Source: Sporothrix humicola
Taxonomy: Eukaryota > Ascomycota > Sordariomycetes > Ophiostomatales > Ophiostomataceae
DNA: 64,000 bases
Direction of reading: 5' to 3'
NCBI GenBank assembly: GCA_021396245.1
Contig: WNYE01000108.1
Location: 54,508 to 118,507 of the forward strand
In this document: piece after piece, positions 22,061-33,404 of the stretch
How positions within the stretch are numbered: position 1 is the stretch's first letter
How the letters are laid out: every line of letters starts with the position of its first letter
Translations under genes and position numbers: made by a program
The notes under the pieces: model-generated
Database searches by the model: none
Seen by the model: the letters and a program-made list of their open reading frames with translations, nothing else
What the model was told of the DNA's origin: nothing

Positions 22061-23158
22061 GTTGGAAGTCGTTGTTGTTGGGAGTTCAAGAAAAAGAAAG
22101 TCTTGTCAAAAGTCGGGATTGAGGGAAAACGGCAATTAAAGAAGGGAATAGTCGTGCAATTCGAGATCGACAAGATGTCAGGCACGGAAAACAACAAAAA
22201 GAAAGAAAATAAAGTCTCCTGGGTTGCCGCTGGGTTGTGGAATGTAGAAAGAGGCTCAGTGTGGAGAAGGGCCGGTCCAGGGTCTTGTTCTTATCGACTT
22301 AGATATTGTCAATCGTCAACAGAGTGAAGAAGTGGACAAAGTGAAGAAGAGACAGAAGTCAAAATTGGGAGAGCCAAGAGATGTGCAAAGTGGAAGGTGT
22401 TGACTGTTTAGCCTGAACGTGCTCTTTCCTTCTTTCCTAAATCATCTGTAAGTGGGAGGCACGATTGCAATTGGGTAGGCGCGCGTATTGCTCTTTCCCA
22501 AATAACCAAATTAAGGTACAAACAGAAATATGGAAGGAGGGAACTGCCCGAGAACGGGATCTCCTCAAGAACCGGAAAGAACGACCGTCCGAACTTGGCA
22601 CATCGTGAGAAAGAAGGAACAAACATTACGGCCACGCTCTAAAGTGTCACAACTACAAGCAAGACACGGATAACAGACTCACAGACAACGGCGACGGGTA
22701 GCATTCTCGACTAAGATGAGACTGTCGCTCAAAGCTTGTTTCATTGTTGATGACGGGAGTTGTTAGTATAAGTTTTTATTTTATCTTATTTTACTTTTTA
22801 AAGACAAGATTTACATTCCAAACAAATGTCACAATATAGAATAAATATTGAAATAAAATACAATCATCACGATAACCACCATCGATAAATGTAAACAATT
22901 CATATTTTTTTGCGAACCAACCAGAGTAATGACAATGCCTTTATTGGAATAAAGTAAGATAAAAGAAAAGACCGAGAAAACCGAGAGAGCCCGCATTATC
23001 TCTCTGCCCTCTTCTAATGCCCTTTCCATTTCTGTTAAACGATAAGCAAGTAAGAAATAACAAGATAAAATGAAAAAGAGAAATGATCCGAGACACTCCA
23101 ACCCCTTTTGCTTTTGCCGTCTGCGCTTTTTTTATCGTAAACGTCACTCCTTCTGCAC
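22061..23158. other. Intergenic spacer between the cyanovirin homologue and eIF3b
   Basis: The left half is the promoter of the cyanovirin homologue and carries GCTCTTTCC strings at about 22425 and 22490. The right half (22740-23100) is strongly A/T-rich and serves as the 3' flank of eIF3b. No gene is seen. Confidence 0.5.
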
Positions 23159-25466
23159 CTACTGCACAATCTCCTCCGTCTCCTCCAGGACCTCCTCGAC
23201 AATCTCCTCGACGACCTTCTCCTGTTCCTGCGTGGCGCCCAGAGCCTCTGTCTTGGCCTTGAGCATGTCCTCGACCACCGTCGCCGACACGTTGAGCAGC
23301 TCGCGCTCCTCGGCCAGCTCCTCCTCCATCGACTCGCGGAAGCTGTACCACTCGGCCAGCAGCTCGCGGCGCCGGTCGATCACCTCCTGGTCCGCGCCGG
23401 CTATCCGCTCGGCGTCCTCCTGGTCAAAGATGCGCGAGTACTCTCTCAAATTCTTGCGGATCGCCTTCTGCTCGTCTTTCGAGAGCAGCGTCGGCGGGCG
23501 CGGGCGCCACTGCAGCTGCTTGAACTTGTCGACCGGCTCCTCGCGCAGCAGCTCGCCCTTGAAGTTGTACATGTGGTAGCCGTTCTCCATAGAATGCTTC
23601 CAGGCCGACGCCCACGTGGCGACGTAGCGGCCCGACGGGTCCCACTCGACGTCTGTCACACCGTAGTGGTCCGCCGTGTTCATGAGCTGCAGGTTGGCAG
23701 TCATGTCCTTGTCGGCCTCGGGCTTCTCGCCCTCGAAATCGACGTCGTAGAACTCGAGGTCCGAGCTCTGCTGGTTGTGCACCGTCGCCACCACCACAAA
23801 CCGGCCCTTGGGCGACCAGTAGATGGCGTTGCTGTTCTTCTTGTCGAGCGTGCGCAGCAGCTTGAAGTTGCCAACGGCGTTGCCCTTGGCCTTCTCGGGG
23901 CAGTAAAACGACACGGATGTCTTGGGCGGCACCGCCGTCGGGCCGACAGGCTCCGTCGTCGTGATGATCACGAAGCGGTCGCCCTTGGGCTCCCACGCAA
24001 AGTTGATGACCGTGTCCTTGATCGTGTCGAGCACCTCGACGGGCACGCCCTTTTCCTTGACGCGGAAGATTTCCAGGGTGGTGGCCTGCGACTTCTTGGA
24101 CTTGCTGTGCCGGTCCACCTTGACGCACAGATAGGCGCCCTCGGATTGCCAGTGCAGCTTCGCGTCCGACACGCTAAATAGGTTGAGCGTGCGCACCACC
24201 TCCTTGGACGGGATGCTCATCAGGCCCACCTTGGCCGGGTTGCTGCCGATCTCGGGCGTCCAGTAGCAGAACAGCTGCTCGTACGTCTTGACGCCCTCGC
24301 GCTGCGGCCGCGCCGGCGCCCAGTCAAAGTCCATCACGCCCTCGATCTTGATCGTCGTCTTGTCCAGCAGGTTCATCCGCGGCGTCTCGTACACCGAAAT
24401 CGACTGGCCCTGTGTTAACCGCGCCACGTACTTGTCGTCCGACGACCACTTGAACGCGGGCCACGGCTGTTTCCGCGGCGCCTTGGGGCCGTCAGGGCCG
24501 TCGGCGCCCGGGCCCACGGGGATGTCGATGTTGGCAAACGACCGCAGCGGCTTGGCGGTGGCAATGTCCCAGATCACGTAGTTCTTGCCGTCGTCGTCGA
24601 TCGACAGCGCGGGGTGGCCGTCCTCGGAAATGGCAATCGGGCGGTTGGACCACGTCACAAGGTAGTTCTCCTGGGGCGAGAAGGCCACCAGATTGACATA
24701 AGGATGGGGGAAGCGGCCGACACGGTCCCACTTGGGCCCCGCCCACAGCTGGACACCCTGGATGTGCACCGACGTGAGATAGGTGCCGAGCGGCGACCAC
24801 TGCACAAAGCTCTCGGTCCAGTTGGGCCGGTCGACGATAATCTCCTGGTTGTCCTTCTCGTTATTCCAGACGACGCCGACGTTATCGCCGCGGTACATGA
24901 CGAACTGGTCGCGGCCGCGACCGCTAGGATCGGCCAGGAACGAACGCATGTGGTCACGCGGCACAAACTCGTCAATGTGTGGCGGCTCGTACTCGTCGTT
25001 GATGCGGCCCTCGCGGCCGTAGCGCTCAATGTCGGTCAGCTTGTTGACGCGCAGCGTGTGGCGCTTGTCGAGCGCGACGTTATCGAGCTGGCGGACAGCC
25101 GCGGCAGCCTCGCCGGCAGACGAGTACTCGACAAAGGCAAACCTGCCGGTTAGCGGGATTCAAAATAGAATGTGAGTGCGTGCTGACTTACCCCAACGAC
25201 TTGCCGTCCTCGCCCTCCATGGGCATCTCGACGCTGTCCTCACGCACGCGGCCGACCGTGTTGAGCTTCTTGAGCAAAAACTTGACCAGCTTGGGCTTCT
25301 GCTCCTCCGTGACAACGGGCAGGCCGTCAATCACAACAAATGTATCGAATCCCATCTCCAGCTGCACCTCGAACTTTGCGCGGAGATCCGAGACGTCGAC
25401 CTCATCCTCATCAAACTCGTCGTCGTCGAGATCCGCCTCGCGGAGGTGGTCGAAAGAGGGCGCCAT
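23159..25466 (-). CDS. prt1: Eukaryotic translation initiation factor 3 subunit B (eIF3b/Prt1), two exons
   Basis: Exons 25466-25192 and 25142-23159 give 752 residues. The 49-nt intron starts GTAAGTCAG, has CGCTAAC as branch site and ends CGGCAG. Splicing joins GEDGKSLG to FAFVEYSSAGEAAAAVRQLD inside an RRM at about residues 40-125 (start of the fold: FDTFVVIDGLPVV). After the RRM come the Prt1 signature YGREGRINDEYEPPHIDEF and the beta-propeller/eIF2A-like region (VMYRGDNVGVVWNN, LGTYLTSVHIQGVQLW, WDPSGRYVATWAS). The C-terminus is an acidic helical tail rich in Glu. eIF3b is a scaffold of the eIF3 complex on the 40S ribosomal subunit and is needed for start-codon scanning. The length matches fungal homologues. 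It diverges from CCT2 across 882 bp. Confidence 0.96.
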
Positions 25467-26348
25467 GCTGGGCAGAGTGTCTGTCGTGGAGTTGAGTTTT
25501 TTTCGTGAGTTTTTGTTCTTGACGTAATTATCGTAATTATCGTGATGCGTTTTGTAGATTCAGGGGTCGAGGTCGTGTCTGTCGCTCTTTCCTTTTCCTT
25601 GCTGTCCCGGATTTGGCAACAATGAGAAGCGTCGATTCCTATTTTTTTTGCGTTTTGCACTTTGCACGCCGCAGCCCACCAACGCTGTGCAAAGTGTGCA
25701 AAAGTGGGTCTGGGTTTTCTGAGCCCCGCCAAAATCCAGCCAGAGAGACAGAAATGGGCGTGCCAGCGTCCCTGGCACCTGAGAACAATCCCAATTTTAG
25801 GTTCTGGCAATAGCCCCATTGGCGTGTTGCTGCTCACTGCAAACAGACAAGTGCGACCAGTGGTCTAGTGGGCTAGTGGGTAGGTACGGAAAAATTAAGC
25901 GCCGGCGCCGGAGGGGCTGTCGGCCAGTAGACAGGGGCAAGAGCAGAGAAGAAAGGGGCAGGGGCGAAGGCTGCAAAGAAAGTAAAGAAAAAAACGGTCT
26001 GAAGGTCAAGGTGGGGTGCAATCCGCAATAGGGGAAGGAGCGACCAGAGAACGCCAAAGCAGGCCGTAGAAGCAGCAGAGATAGCAGAGATTGGCCACTT
26101 GGTGCCTGCCTATTCTCCTATTGTACAGTAATTAGACAGCACCTGCAGCACGAGCTCCAAAAAGTGAAAGTGCAAGCATCGCGACCTCAATTAACAAGGC
26201 AACGAGATTGAGCAAGACAAAAGGCAGCTCAATTCACAGTTCGGCCTACGATAAATCTCACGACACTCCCTCGTTAGCATCTACGACTGCATTTCCGATT
26301 GACGCCTGCATTGCATTCCTTTCTGCGCATCTTCACACAGCTATCGTC
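25467..26348. promoter_or_regulatory. Shared divergent promoter region of eIF3b and CCT2
   Basis: This 882 bp stretch separates two head-to-head housekeeping genes. It contains GAARGAGCGA-type sites at 25582-25591 (complement strand, 116 bp from the eIF3b ATG) and 26034-26043 (306 bp from the CCT2 ATG). An inverted repeat of TTTTGCACTTTGCAC lies at 25653-25704. No coding sequence is seen. Confidence 0.55.
25653..25704. repeat. Inverted repeat in the eIF3b/CCT2 promoter
   Basis: The left arm TTTTGCACTTTGCAC (25653-25667) and the right arm GTGCAAAGTGTGCAAAAG (25687-25704) are complementary except for two extra bases, with a 19-base spacer. It could be a paired protein-binding site or a cruciform. 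The function is not known. Confidence 0.7.
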
Positions 26349-28016
26349 ATGGTGAGCTCCTGAAATCAGAGTTACAAATACACTTTTGTTTTGACAACAT
26401 TCTAACAAAACCTCCCCCTCTCTTAGGCCTCCTTCAGCCCGACACAGATCTTCGAGGAGGGCACGACCGAGGAAAAGGGCGAGAATGCCCGTCTGGCGGC
26501 GTTTGTGGGCGCGATTGCGGTGGGCGATCTGGTAAAGTCGACGCTGGGCCCCAAGGGCATGGACAAGATCCTGCAGTCGGCGTCGACGGGCGACATTATC
26601 GTGACCAACGACGGCGCGACAATATTAAAGTCGATTGCGCTGGACAACGCGGCTGCCAAGGTGCTGGTCAACATCTCCAAGGTGCAGGACGACGAGGTGG
26701 GCGACGGCACGACGTCGGTGGCGGTTCTGGCGGCCGAGCTGCTGCGCGAGGCCGAGAAGCTGGTCGACAAGAAGATCCACCCGCAGACGATCATCGAGGG
26801 CTACAGAATAGCCAGCCAGGCGGCGCTGGCGGCGCTGGAGGCGTCGGCGGTCGACCACAGCAAGGACCCCAAGGCGTTCCGCAAGGATCTGGTGGCCATT
26901 GCCCGGACGACGCTGTCGTCCAAGGTGCTGGCCCAGGACCGCGACCACTTTGCCGAGCTGGCCACGGAGGCCATCCTGCGCCTGGGCGGCACGGTCGACC
27001 TGACGCACATTCAGATTATCAAGAAGACGGGCGGCAAGCTCAGCGAATCCTATCTCGATGAAGGCTTTATCCTGGACAAGAAGATTGGCGTCAACCAGCC
27101 GAAGCGGCTCGAAAAGGCCAAGATCCTGGTGGCCAACACGTCGATGGACACGGACAAGGTCAAGATCTTTGGCGCGCGCGTCAAGGTGACGACGACCAGC
27201 AAGCTCGCCGAGCTCGAAAAGGCCGAGCGCGACAAGATGAAGGCCAAGGTCGAAAAGATCAAGGCGCACGGCATCAACTGCTTCATCAACCGCCAGCTCA
27301 TTTACAACTGGCCCGAGCAGCTGTTTGCCGACGCCGGCATCATGTCCATTGAGCACGCCGACTTTGACGGCATCGAGCGCCTGGCCCTCGTCACGGGCGG
27401 CGAGATTGCCTCGACGTTCGACCACCCGGAGCTCGTCAAGCTCGGCCACTGCGACCTGATCGAGGAGGTCATCATCGGCGAGGACACGCTGATCAAGTTC
27501 AGCGGCGTCGGCGCCGGCCAGGCCTGCACGATCGTCCTGCGCGGCGCCACCGAGCAGCTGCTCGACGAGGCCGAGCGCAGTCTGCACGACGCCCTGGCCG
27601 TTTTGTCGCAGACGGTCAAGGAGCCGCGCACGACGCTCGGCGGCGGCTGTGCCGAGATGCTCATGGCCAAGGCGGTCGAGAGCGCGGCCACGCGCGTCGA
27701 GGGCAAGCGGCAGATGGCCGTCGGTGCGTTTGCCATTGCGCTGCGCCAGCTGCCGACCATTCTGGCCGACAATGCCGGCCTCGACTCGGGCGACCTGGTG
27801 GCGCGGCTGCGCAAGACGATCTACGACGGCATGTCGACGTACGGCCTGGACCTGGCGACGCCCGGCGGCGGCGTCACGGACATGCGCGAGCTGGGCGTGA
27901 TCGAGAGCTACAAGCTCAAGAAGGCGGTGGTGTCGTCGGCCAGCGAGGCGGCCGAGCTGTTGCTCCGGGTGGACGACATCATCCGGGCAGCACCCCGGCG
28001 GCGGGAGCGGATGTAG
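26349..28016 (+). CDS. cct2: T-complex chaperonin subunit beta (CCT2/TCP-1 beta), two exons
   Basis: Exon 1 is only the ATG (26349-26351). A 75-nt intron (GTGAGC to TCTTAG, branch TCTAAC) separates it from exon 2 (26427-28016). The product is 530 residues and begins M-ASFSPTQIFEEGTTEEKGEN, the well-known CCT2 N-terminus. Further group II chaperonin landmarks are KSTLGPKGMDKIL, VTNDGATILKSI, VQDDEVGDGTTSV (nucleotide-binding, with the catalytic Asp), FSGVGAGQACTIVLRGA, and the C-terminal ATPase motif LDLATPGGGVTDM. As one of eight subunits of the cytosolic TRiC/CCT ring it folds actin, tubulin and WD40 proteins using ATP. The length is normal for the family. Strong G/C third-position codon bias suggests high expression. 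Confidence 0.97.
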
Positions 28017-28461
28017 AGGGGGAGTGTGAGATGAAAAGAAAAATGGTGGAGGGGACATAAAAAAATGTATGGAAATGGCTAGGCATAAGACAACGTACAA
28101 GTTAAAATATGGTTGTATTTATATGTGATTCCTAGGAGGCCGCATTGATAGAATCTGATTTCATCGTCTGCGTTTACACGTGATGCAATGTAGGAAGAAA
28201 ACAATGTGAACAATAAGAGTGAGAATAACAATACATAATATTGCATGCCCTCATACCCTCTAATGATCGACTGCCGCGAAGAGCGTGTTGTGCCGCCTTA
28301 TGCCGGCTAATAAACAGAAGCTGGGCATCCAACAGCCGCCTCCCGTTTCCAAGCTGCTGGCACGTCTTCAGCCGAGAGAGCCTCATGACATTTAATTGTG
28401 TCCTTTCTCTCCTTTTCCATCCTTTCTATCTTCTCAAATAATCATCTTTGTACGCGTGACG
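28017..28461. other. Short spacer between CCT2 and the CAP10-type gene
   Basis: This is the 3' flank of CCT2 plus the promoter/leader of the next gene. No coding sequence is seen. Confidence 0.5.
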
Positions 28462-29862
28462 ATGGACCCTCTCACGATGCTTCGACAGCGGCCATGCCGG
28501 CAGCTGCTGATTATCACTGCGGCCGGCATCATGCTGCTGCTCTTTTACCATTTGTATGGAAAGATGCCGATTGACGATGTCCGTCTAAGAGGGCCTGTGC
28601 CTGTCTCTCCTCCAAAAAGCAAAAGCAGCCCCAACAAACGCCTCTTTGACAATCTCCGCCTCGACGAGAAGCAGTGTCGAGCAACGTTCCCAGGTCTCAC
28701 CAAAGACATTGACGACATGGTCGCCCTGGGTCACTTTCAAGTCAAGCCCAAACCAGCCAGCTCCGACTCTGGGCCGCTTCAGGTCCGACTCCAAAATGGG
28801 AGAATGTTTATTGTCCACCACGAGGGCAAGGACTCACTGGATCGTCCCTTTTTGGATGCGCGCATGGCCGCTCTCCACCAGATCCATCGTGCACTTCTCA
28901 CAGCCCCCTCGACCGACCCTCTGCCCGACACTGTCCTTGCCATCAACGTCCTCGACGGCCCTGCAAACGACACTCTGTCCTACAGCCGGCCGGCCTATGC
29001 GGCCTCCACTCCTGGCAATCCACCGGTCACGCGCGCCTTTCTGATGCCACACTTTTCCTTCTGGGGCTGGCCGGCCCTGCCCTTTGTCGGGTCGTTTGCA
29101 CGGGCAGCCGAGGCTGTCGACTCTCTCGAACAAAAACTGCCGTTCGACAAGAAAGACCACCGACCGGTCTGGCGCGGCACAAAACGGTACAACAGCGCCC
29201 AGCACCCGCAGATGCGCACAGATTTGTTGAAAGTGGCCGGCACCGCATCCTGGGCCGACGTCCAAGAGCTGGCGTGGGAGGATGGGGCAGGCGGTGGAAA
29301 AGACAAAAAGAGCGTCGTGTCCACCAACGCCCTCCGCATCGAAGACTTTTGCCGGTACAAGTACGTGCTGCACACCGAAGGCATCACGTACAGCGGCCGG
29401 CTGCAGTTTCTTCAGCTGTGCGAGAGCGTACTCCTGACACCGCCCATGGCGTGGCTGCAGCACACCACCCACCTGGTGAAGCCGCTCTTTTCGTCCGACG
29501 TCCTCCGCGATAAAACGGGCGCTCCATCGTGGGTTCCGTCGGACGGCGTCAAATCTGCCTGGCCCACGCACTTTGGCGTGGACGAAGCCAATGCTGTCTT
29601 TGTGGCCCCCGACTGGTCCGACTTGCAGGCGACGGTGGCCTGGCTGGAGAGACACCCAGATGTTGCGCAAGGCATTGCTCGACGACAGCGGGCACTGTTT
29701 GTCGACGGTGGGTATTTCAGTCCAGCTGCGGAGGCGTGCTACTGGCGAGCCCTGGTTCGGGGCTGGAGCCGGGTAGCCAAGACGGACGACGCGGCCTGGG
29801 CGAGTGCGCCGCGAGGTATACCTTGGGAGCTGTTTGCAATGGGTTATGAGGACGAGAAGTAG
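28462..29862 (+). CDS. CAP10-type glycosyltransferase (GT90 family), type II membrane protein
   Basis: 466 residues from ATG 28462. The frame opens 66 bases earlier, but this ATG gives a normal type II anchor: RQRPCRQ then LLIITAAGIMLLLFYHLYG at about residues 15-33. The lumenal part has hallmarks of CAP10/GT90 enzymes: FSFWGWPALPFV, HRPVWRGTKRYN, IEDFCRYKYVLHTEGITYSG, RLQFLQLCESVLL and the acidic-aromatic ending. Known GT90 members act in the Golgi, for example CAP10 and xylosyltransferases in Cryptococcus and POGLUT enzymes in animals, moving xylose or glucose from UDP-sugars. The donor and acceptor here are unknown. The gene ends 78 bp from the end of the converging GGTase-I beta gene. Confidence 0.87.
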   Translation: MDPLTMLRQRPCRQLLIITAAGIMLLLFYHLYGKMPIDDVRLRGPVPVSPPKSKSSPNKRLFDNLRLDEKQCRATFPGLTKDIDDMVALGHFQVKPKPASSDSGPLQVRLQNGRMFIVHHEGKDSLDRPFLDARMAALHQIHRALLTAPSTDPLPDTVLAINVLDGPANDTLSYSRPAYAASTPGNPPVTRAFLMPHFSFWGWPALPFVGSFARAAEAVDSLEQKLPFDKKDHRPVWRGTKRYNSAQHPQMRTDLLKVAGTASWADVQELAWEDGAGGGKDKKSVVSTNALRIEDFCRYKYVLHTEGITYSGRLQFLQLCESVLLTPPMAWLQHTTHLVKPLFSSDVLRDKTGAPSWVPSDGVKSAWPTHFGVDEANAVFVAPDWSDLQATVAWLERHPDVAQGIARRQRALFVDGGYFSPAAEACYWRALVRGWSRVAKTDDAAWASAPRGIPWELFAMGYEDEK

Positions 29863-29940
29863 GAAGAAGCAAACAACCAAAAGTCCAAAAGTCATGTAAC
29901 AAAAATCAAATCGCTATATTGCTTTGTAAATCTATGCGTT

Positions 29941-31445
29941 TCATGCAGCAGCTGCTGCTTTCTCCGTATTCGTCCCCCAACAGACCTTCCCCAGTGACAA
30001 CAGGTCGGCTCGCCGCTTGGCACCGCCGTCGCCCTGTCCGCGCAGCAGGCCTCGTCTCGCTGCCTCGATCGTCCGCACCGTGTCGAGACTGACGCTCATG
30101 GCCGGGTCAAAGGCCTTGAGCGTCGGTTCTCCCTGAGTCGCTAGTGCTCCCAGTGACAGGTAGGAGTGGTACACGTCGGGCGGGCCGCCAGGCGTTTTTG
30201 AAAAGCCGCCAATGACGTGCTGCATCTCTTCAAGCAGAAAACGCCGGCTGGCGTCCCAGTTCGCGGAGGAGGTAGCATTGGCCTCGCCCTCATTCAGGCC
30301 ATGCCCATTTCTCTGCAAAATGGCCAGAGTGCCGACCGTCCACCACGTGTAGCACGAGTCCGGATGCTTGTTGCAGCGGCCGTTGAAGCCCAGCAGAGGA
30401 TGGCAGGTCGGTTGCAGTTGGGTGGCGGGCGTGACGTCAGTGACGATGCTCTCGTGCCACTCGTCGTCCTCTTCTTCGTCTGTCTTGTACAGAAAGCTGC
30501 GAGACCCGAGCCACCGGTGCAGCGCCGGAATGTCTGCAATGCCGCGGGTGAAAATATCATTGCTCGAGGCCGTGGTCGTCGGATCGCCTTCTGGTGCGCG
30601 TCCAAGCAGTTCAAGGGCGGCAATCGCACAGAATGCATAGCCGGCTGTCAAGTTAGTCCTGTACATATAAAATGGAATTTTAGGGGGATGGACTTGGACT
30701 CACCATGACTCTCGTGCGTCGAACTCTCGGAGAAGCCGCCGTCGTATGTCTGGCCTCGCCGCATATACAAGACTAGAGCGTCGACGTCGATATCGTCGAC
30801 ACCGTCTTGGCTGCCCCCGCCCAGCATCCACCGGATCATCGCTGCAATGTAGCAGTACCGCATGTCTGCGCCGCCGCCAATCACAGACCGTTTCCCACCG
30901 GCTGCCCGAGGATCCACCACCTCCGACACGTATTCGCCAAAACTGCCGTCGGGCCGTTGTAACCGTCGAAGCCAACGCAGTGTTGCGTTTCTGTTCACAC
31001 CGAGGAAGGCTCCTTCTCTTTGGTCCTTGTGGTCCTCGCTTCGCTCGCCGTCCGTCCCTGGTCTGTTCGCTAGCAAGGCCAGAAGCTGCAATGCAAACAA
31101 TGTCGCCGCGATGTTGGCTTCGCCGGGTGCCCCAATCGTCGCTTCGCCTTTTGCAAAATCAAAACCGTCATACACTGGCCGCGGGAAGACGTGCGTCGGT
31201 GCCCCCGCAAACCCGCCGCCCGGATGCTGGCATGCCAGCACCCATACCCGGAACGCCTGTCTGTCGGACGAGGTCACGATTGGATCGGTACTCGGATCTA
31301 TAGCAAGAACATCCGCCGCGGCCACCGAGAAACAGCCCAGCGTCATGCGCGTGCTGTCGTTGGCCGTGTATGCTTGAGGCAGCACGCTCCTCAAACAGCG
31401 CTGCCAGTAGCGCAGGTGGCGCGCATTTTCGAGTGGGGGTTCCAT
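29941..31445 (-). CDS. cdc43: Geranylgeranyltransferase type I beta subunit, two exons
   Basis: Exons 31445-30704 and 30644-29941 give 481 residues. The 59-nt intron starts GTGAGTCC and ends TTGACAG after a GACTAAC branch site. Splicing joins SSTHESH to AGYAFCAIAALELLG. Prenyltransferase beta-subunit repeats are visible (ACQHPGGGFAG, LQRPDGSFGEY, RRGQTYDGGFSE). The zinc ligands expected for the family are present: Asp and Cys in HPDSCYTWW and His in PPDVYHSYLSLGAL. The enzyme attaches a geranylgeranyl group to CaaX proteins ending in Leu, such as Rho1 and Cdc42, together with the shared alpha subunit. It is somewhat longer than yeast Cdc43 because of hydrophilic inserts (about residues 125-140, and the segment DEEEDDEWHES). 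The DVYHSYLSLG motif favours type I over farnesyltransferase. Confidence 0.92.
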
Positions 31446-32837
31446 GGAGAGGAGGGGTGTCGATGTGAATCGGTTGTTGGAATGAAGATGCCGAGTTGAA
31501 GTTGAGGTCTGGAATCATCAGCCAAGAGAATGTGTCTGGATTGGCCGTCAACGGCGCCTTCCACCTAAACCCCGTCAAACCCAAGCTTGCTCTTGCCCAG
31601 CTTGTTCTCCCCTGTGGTAGCCTTGTTGTGGAGCTTGTTGCACTAAAACGCGCTAAAATTCTACAGCTTCAGGCAGCTCTCGTGAACAGAGCGTGCAAGG
31701 CTTCATCCAATGACCGCGTTTCATCTTTGTTAACCTTTTCTAGTCAACCTTCGACACGACATCGCCTGCATGCATGTGGCTCAGTTCGGCACATGAGTCG
31801 AATCCATGTTTTTGTTGGGATGCGTTGGCCTTGTTGGACTCTTGCATGTTTTTGCGTGTTTCGGAAAGAGCAACCCTTGACGAGGGACAGGAGAAAAAGG
31901 CGGCTGCTCTTGCCTTCCCTGTGACGTGTGCACCATTGGTTAGCCATTCCTTTGTAGGACCCCTGCATTCTTTCCCCGCGAAGCGAGGGAAGAGAAAGAA
32001 GAAAGAAGTGGCGTTTCTGAACACTCTTTTTTTATGTTTTATTATGTTAGTCTTGTGTGCCTGTGTCTTGAGTTGATATTAATAGGCAGGCAGTCCCTGA
32101 GTTCGCGTTCTGGGCGAGTCCCTGCACGACATCGAGCCTAGTTTGTATTTATTCTGTTTAACTGGTGACACGTTTGCACCTTCCTCATTTCATCTCTCAA
32201 ACTCTCCCCCCTTTCTTGTTCCTTCCACCCTTTGCATCTTGCTCTCTCCTTCCTTCTTTCTTCAAAGTTTTGTCCTCTTTGCCCCTTCCTCGGCGGGAAA
32301 ACATCAGACACATTTCTCGACACTCACGACACTAAGCTCCACCAACACCAGTGGCCTAAAGAAGGGGCGATCGCTGCAGCTTCCCGTCCCGCAGCCCCTT
32401 CATACTTGACTTGCCCCGAGGTGTCTCGCTCATTTAATCGTTCGCTCCTTCCCGTCTTGCCTGAACCCAACTTCAACTATTCCAAACAATAACTTTTTGC
32501 ATCATCTCAAACTCTCACCTTCGACGACGCATCTCACTTCTCACTCCTCGCATCTCGAATCTCGAATCTCGAATCTCAATACGACCTCTCGACCGCCCCA
32601 GTTCTAGACCTTCCACTGCAACGCTACCGCAACCGCTACCAGCTCCCAACTGCCGTCAAGCTTAACCAAATACAAAAAGAACCGCCTAAAACCAACCGAC
32701 AAATCTTGGAAAGTGCTCTCGTCTTTTGAGCTAGACCCTGAAAACTTGACACTCTCTTTTTCCTTTCGTCAAACAAAGAACTGCCAGACAACACGCGACC
32801 ACGCGACCACGCGACAACCGCCCTCCAACCGCCCACC
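31446..32837. other. Intergenic region with the divergent promoters of cdc43 and ILM1
   Basis: From about 32150 onward the plus strand is pyrimidine-rich and probably the ILM1 leader. It holds TCGCTCCTTC at 32442 and a heptamer repeat at 32552-32578. No coding sequence is seen. Confidence 0.5.
32552..32578 (+). repeat. TCTCGAA tandem heptamer
   Basis: Three head-to-tail copies of TCTCGAA plus a partial fourth, in the probable leader of the ILM1 gene. Confidence 0.75.
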
Positions 32838-33404
32838 ATGGCGCTCATCTCGGGGCGCACAATCATCACGTCTCTCTCCCTCTTCCACATCACGCTCGGC
32901 TTCTTCTTCCTGACCAACCCGATCTCGGTCGCCGACCAGGCGCTGGTGTATGTCCTGGGCGAAGCCATGGGCATGCCCTACTCGCGCGCCTTTGACGTGC
33001 CGTCGCCCGCGCTCGCGTTTCTAGCGGTCATCATCGCCGGCTGGGGCTTTTCGGACCTCATCACACTGAGCCTGCCGGAAGAGGTGTGCCTCGTGCACTA
33101 CTGGGGCACCCAGGCACCGCTGCGCGTCTTGATTTCCATGGTCACGCTGTTCTACTCGTTCTTCTTCTCGGCATCCTCGCCGTTTTACGGGGGTTCCGGC
33201 GGCGGCAGCACGCGCATTAGCAAGGCGCGGCTGTACGAGTATGACGCGACATCCATCGGCGACAACCTCAAAAATCGCGTGCTCTTTTCTTTCATGTTCA
33301 TCGAGACCGTCTCCTGGTTCTGGCTGTGGGTGACGCTGCGCGAGGAGCGCGTCGAGCTGCTGGCGCGAAAAGCCAGCCGGCGGCGGAGCCACAGCTACAA
33401 CTAG
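32838..33404 (+). CDS. ILM1: Ilm1-family membrane protein
   Basis: Intronless, 188 residues. It begins MALISGRTIITSLSLFHITL and contains GFFFLTNPISVADQALVYVLG, which I recognise as the N-terminus of the fungal ILM1 family. There are about four hydrophobic spans (residues ~8-28, ~58-80, ~93-113 and ~150-170) and a short basic tail (ARKASRRRSHSYN). ILM1 was named in yeast for increased loss of mitochondrial DNA and localises to endoplasmic reticulum membranes. No enzymatic residues are known or visible. Length and topology match the family. A long pyrimidine-rich region precedes it. Confidence 0.88.
   Translation: MALISGRTIITSLSLFHITLGFFFLTNPISVADQALVYVLGEAMGMPYSRAFDVPSPALAFLAVIIAGWGFSDLITLSLPEEVCLVHYWGTQAPLRVLISMVTLFYSFFFSASSPFYGGSGGGSTRISKARLYEYDATSIGDNLKNRVLFSFMFIETVSWFWLWVTLREERVELLARKASRRRSHSYN

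Noticed and set aside
22740..22960. Repeat-induced-mutation relic suggested by A/T-richness
   Set aside because: There is no trace of a degenerate transposon frame or terminal repeats. It is simply an A/T-rich 3' flank.
26625..28100. Long minus-strand open frame (about 490 codons) opposite CCT2
   Set aside because: It is a shadow of the highly biased CCT2 codons. The translation has no family resemblance, and the plus-strand frame is unmistakably CCT2.
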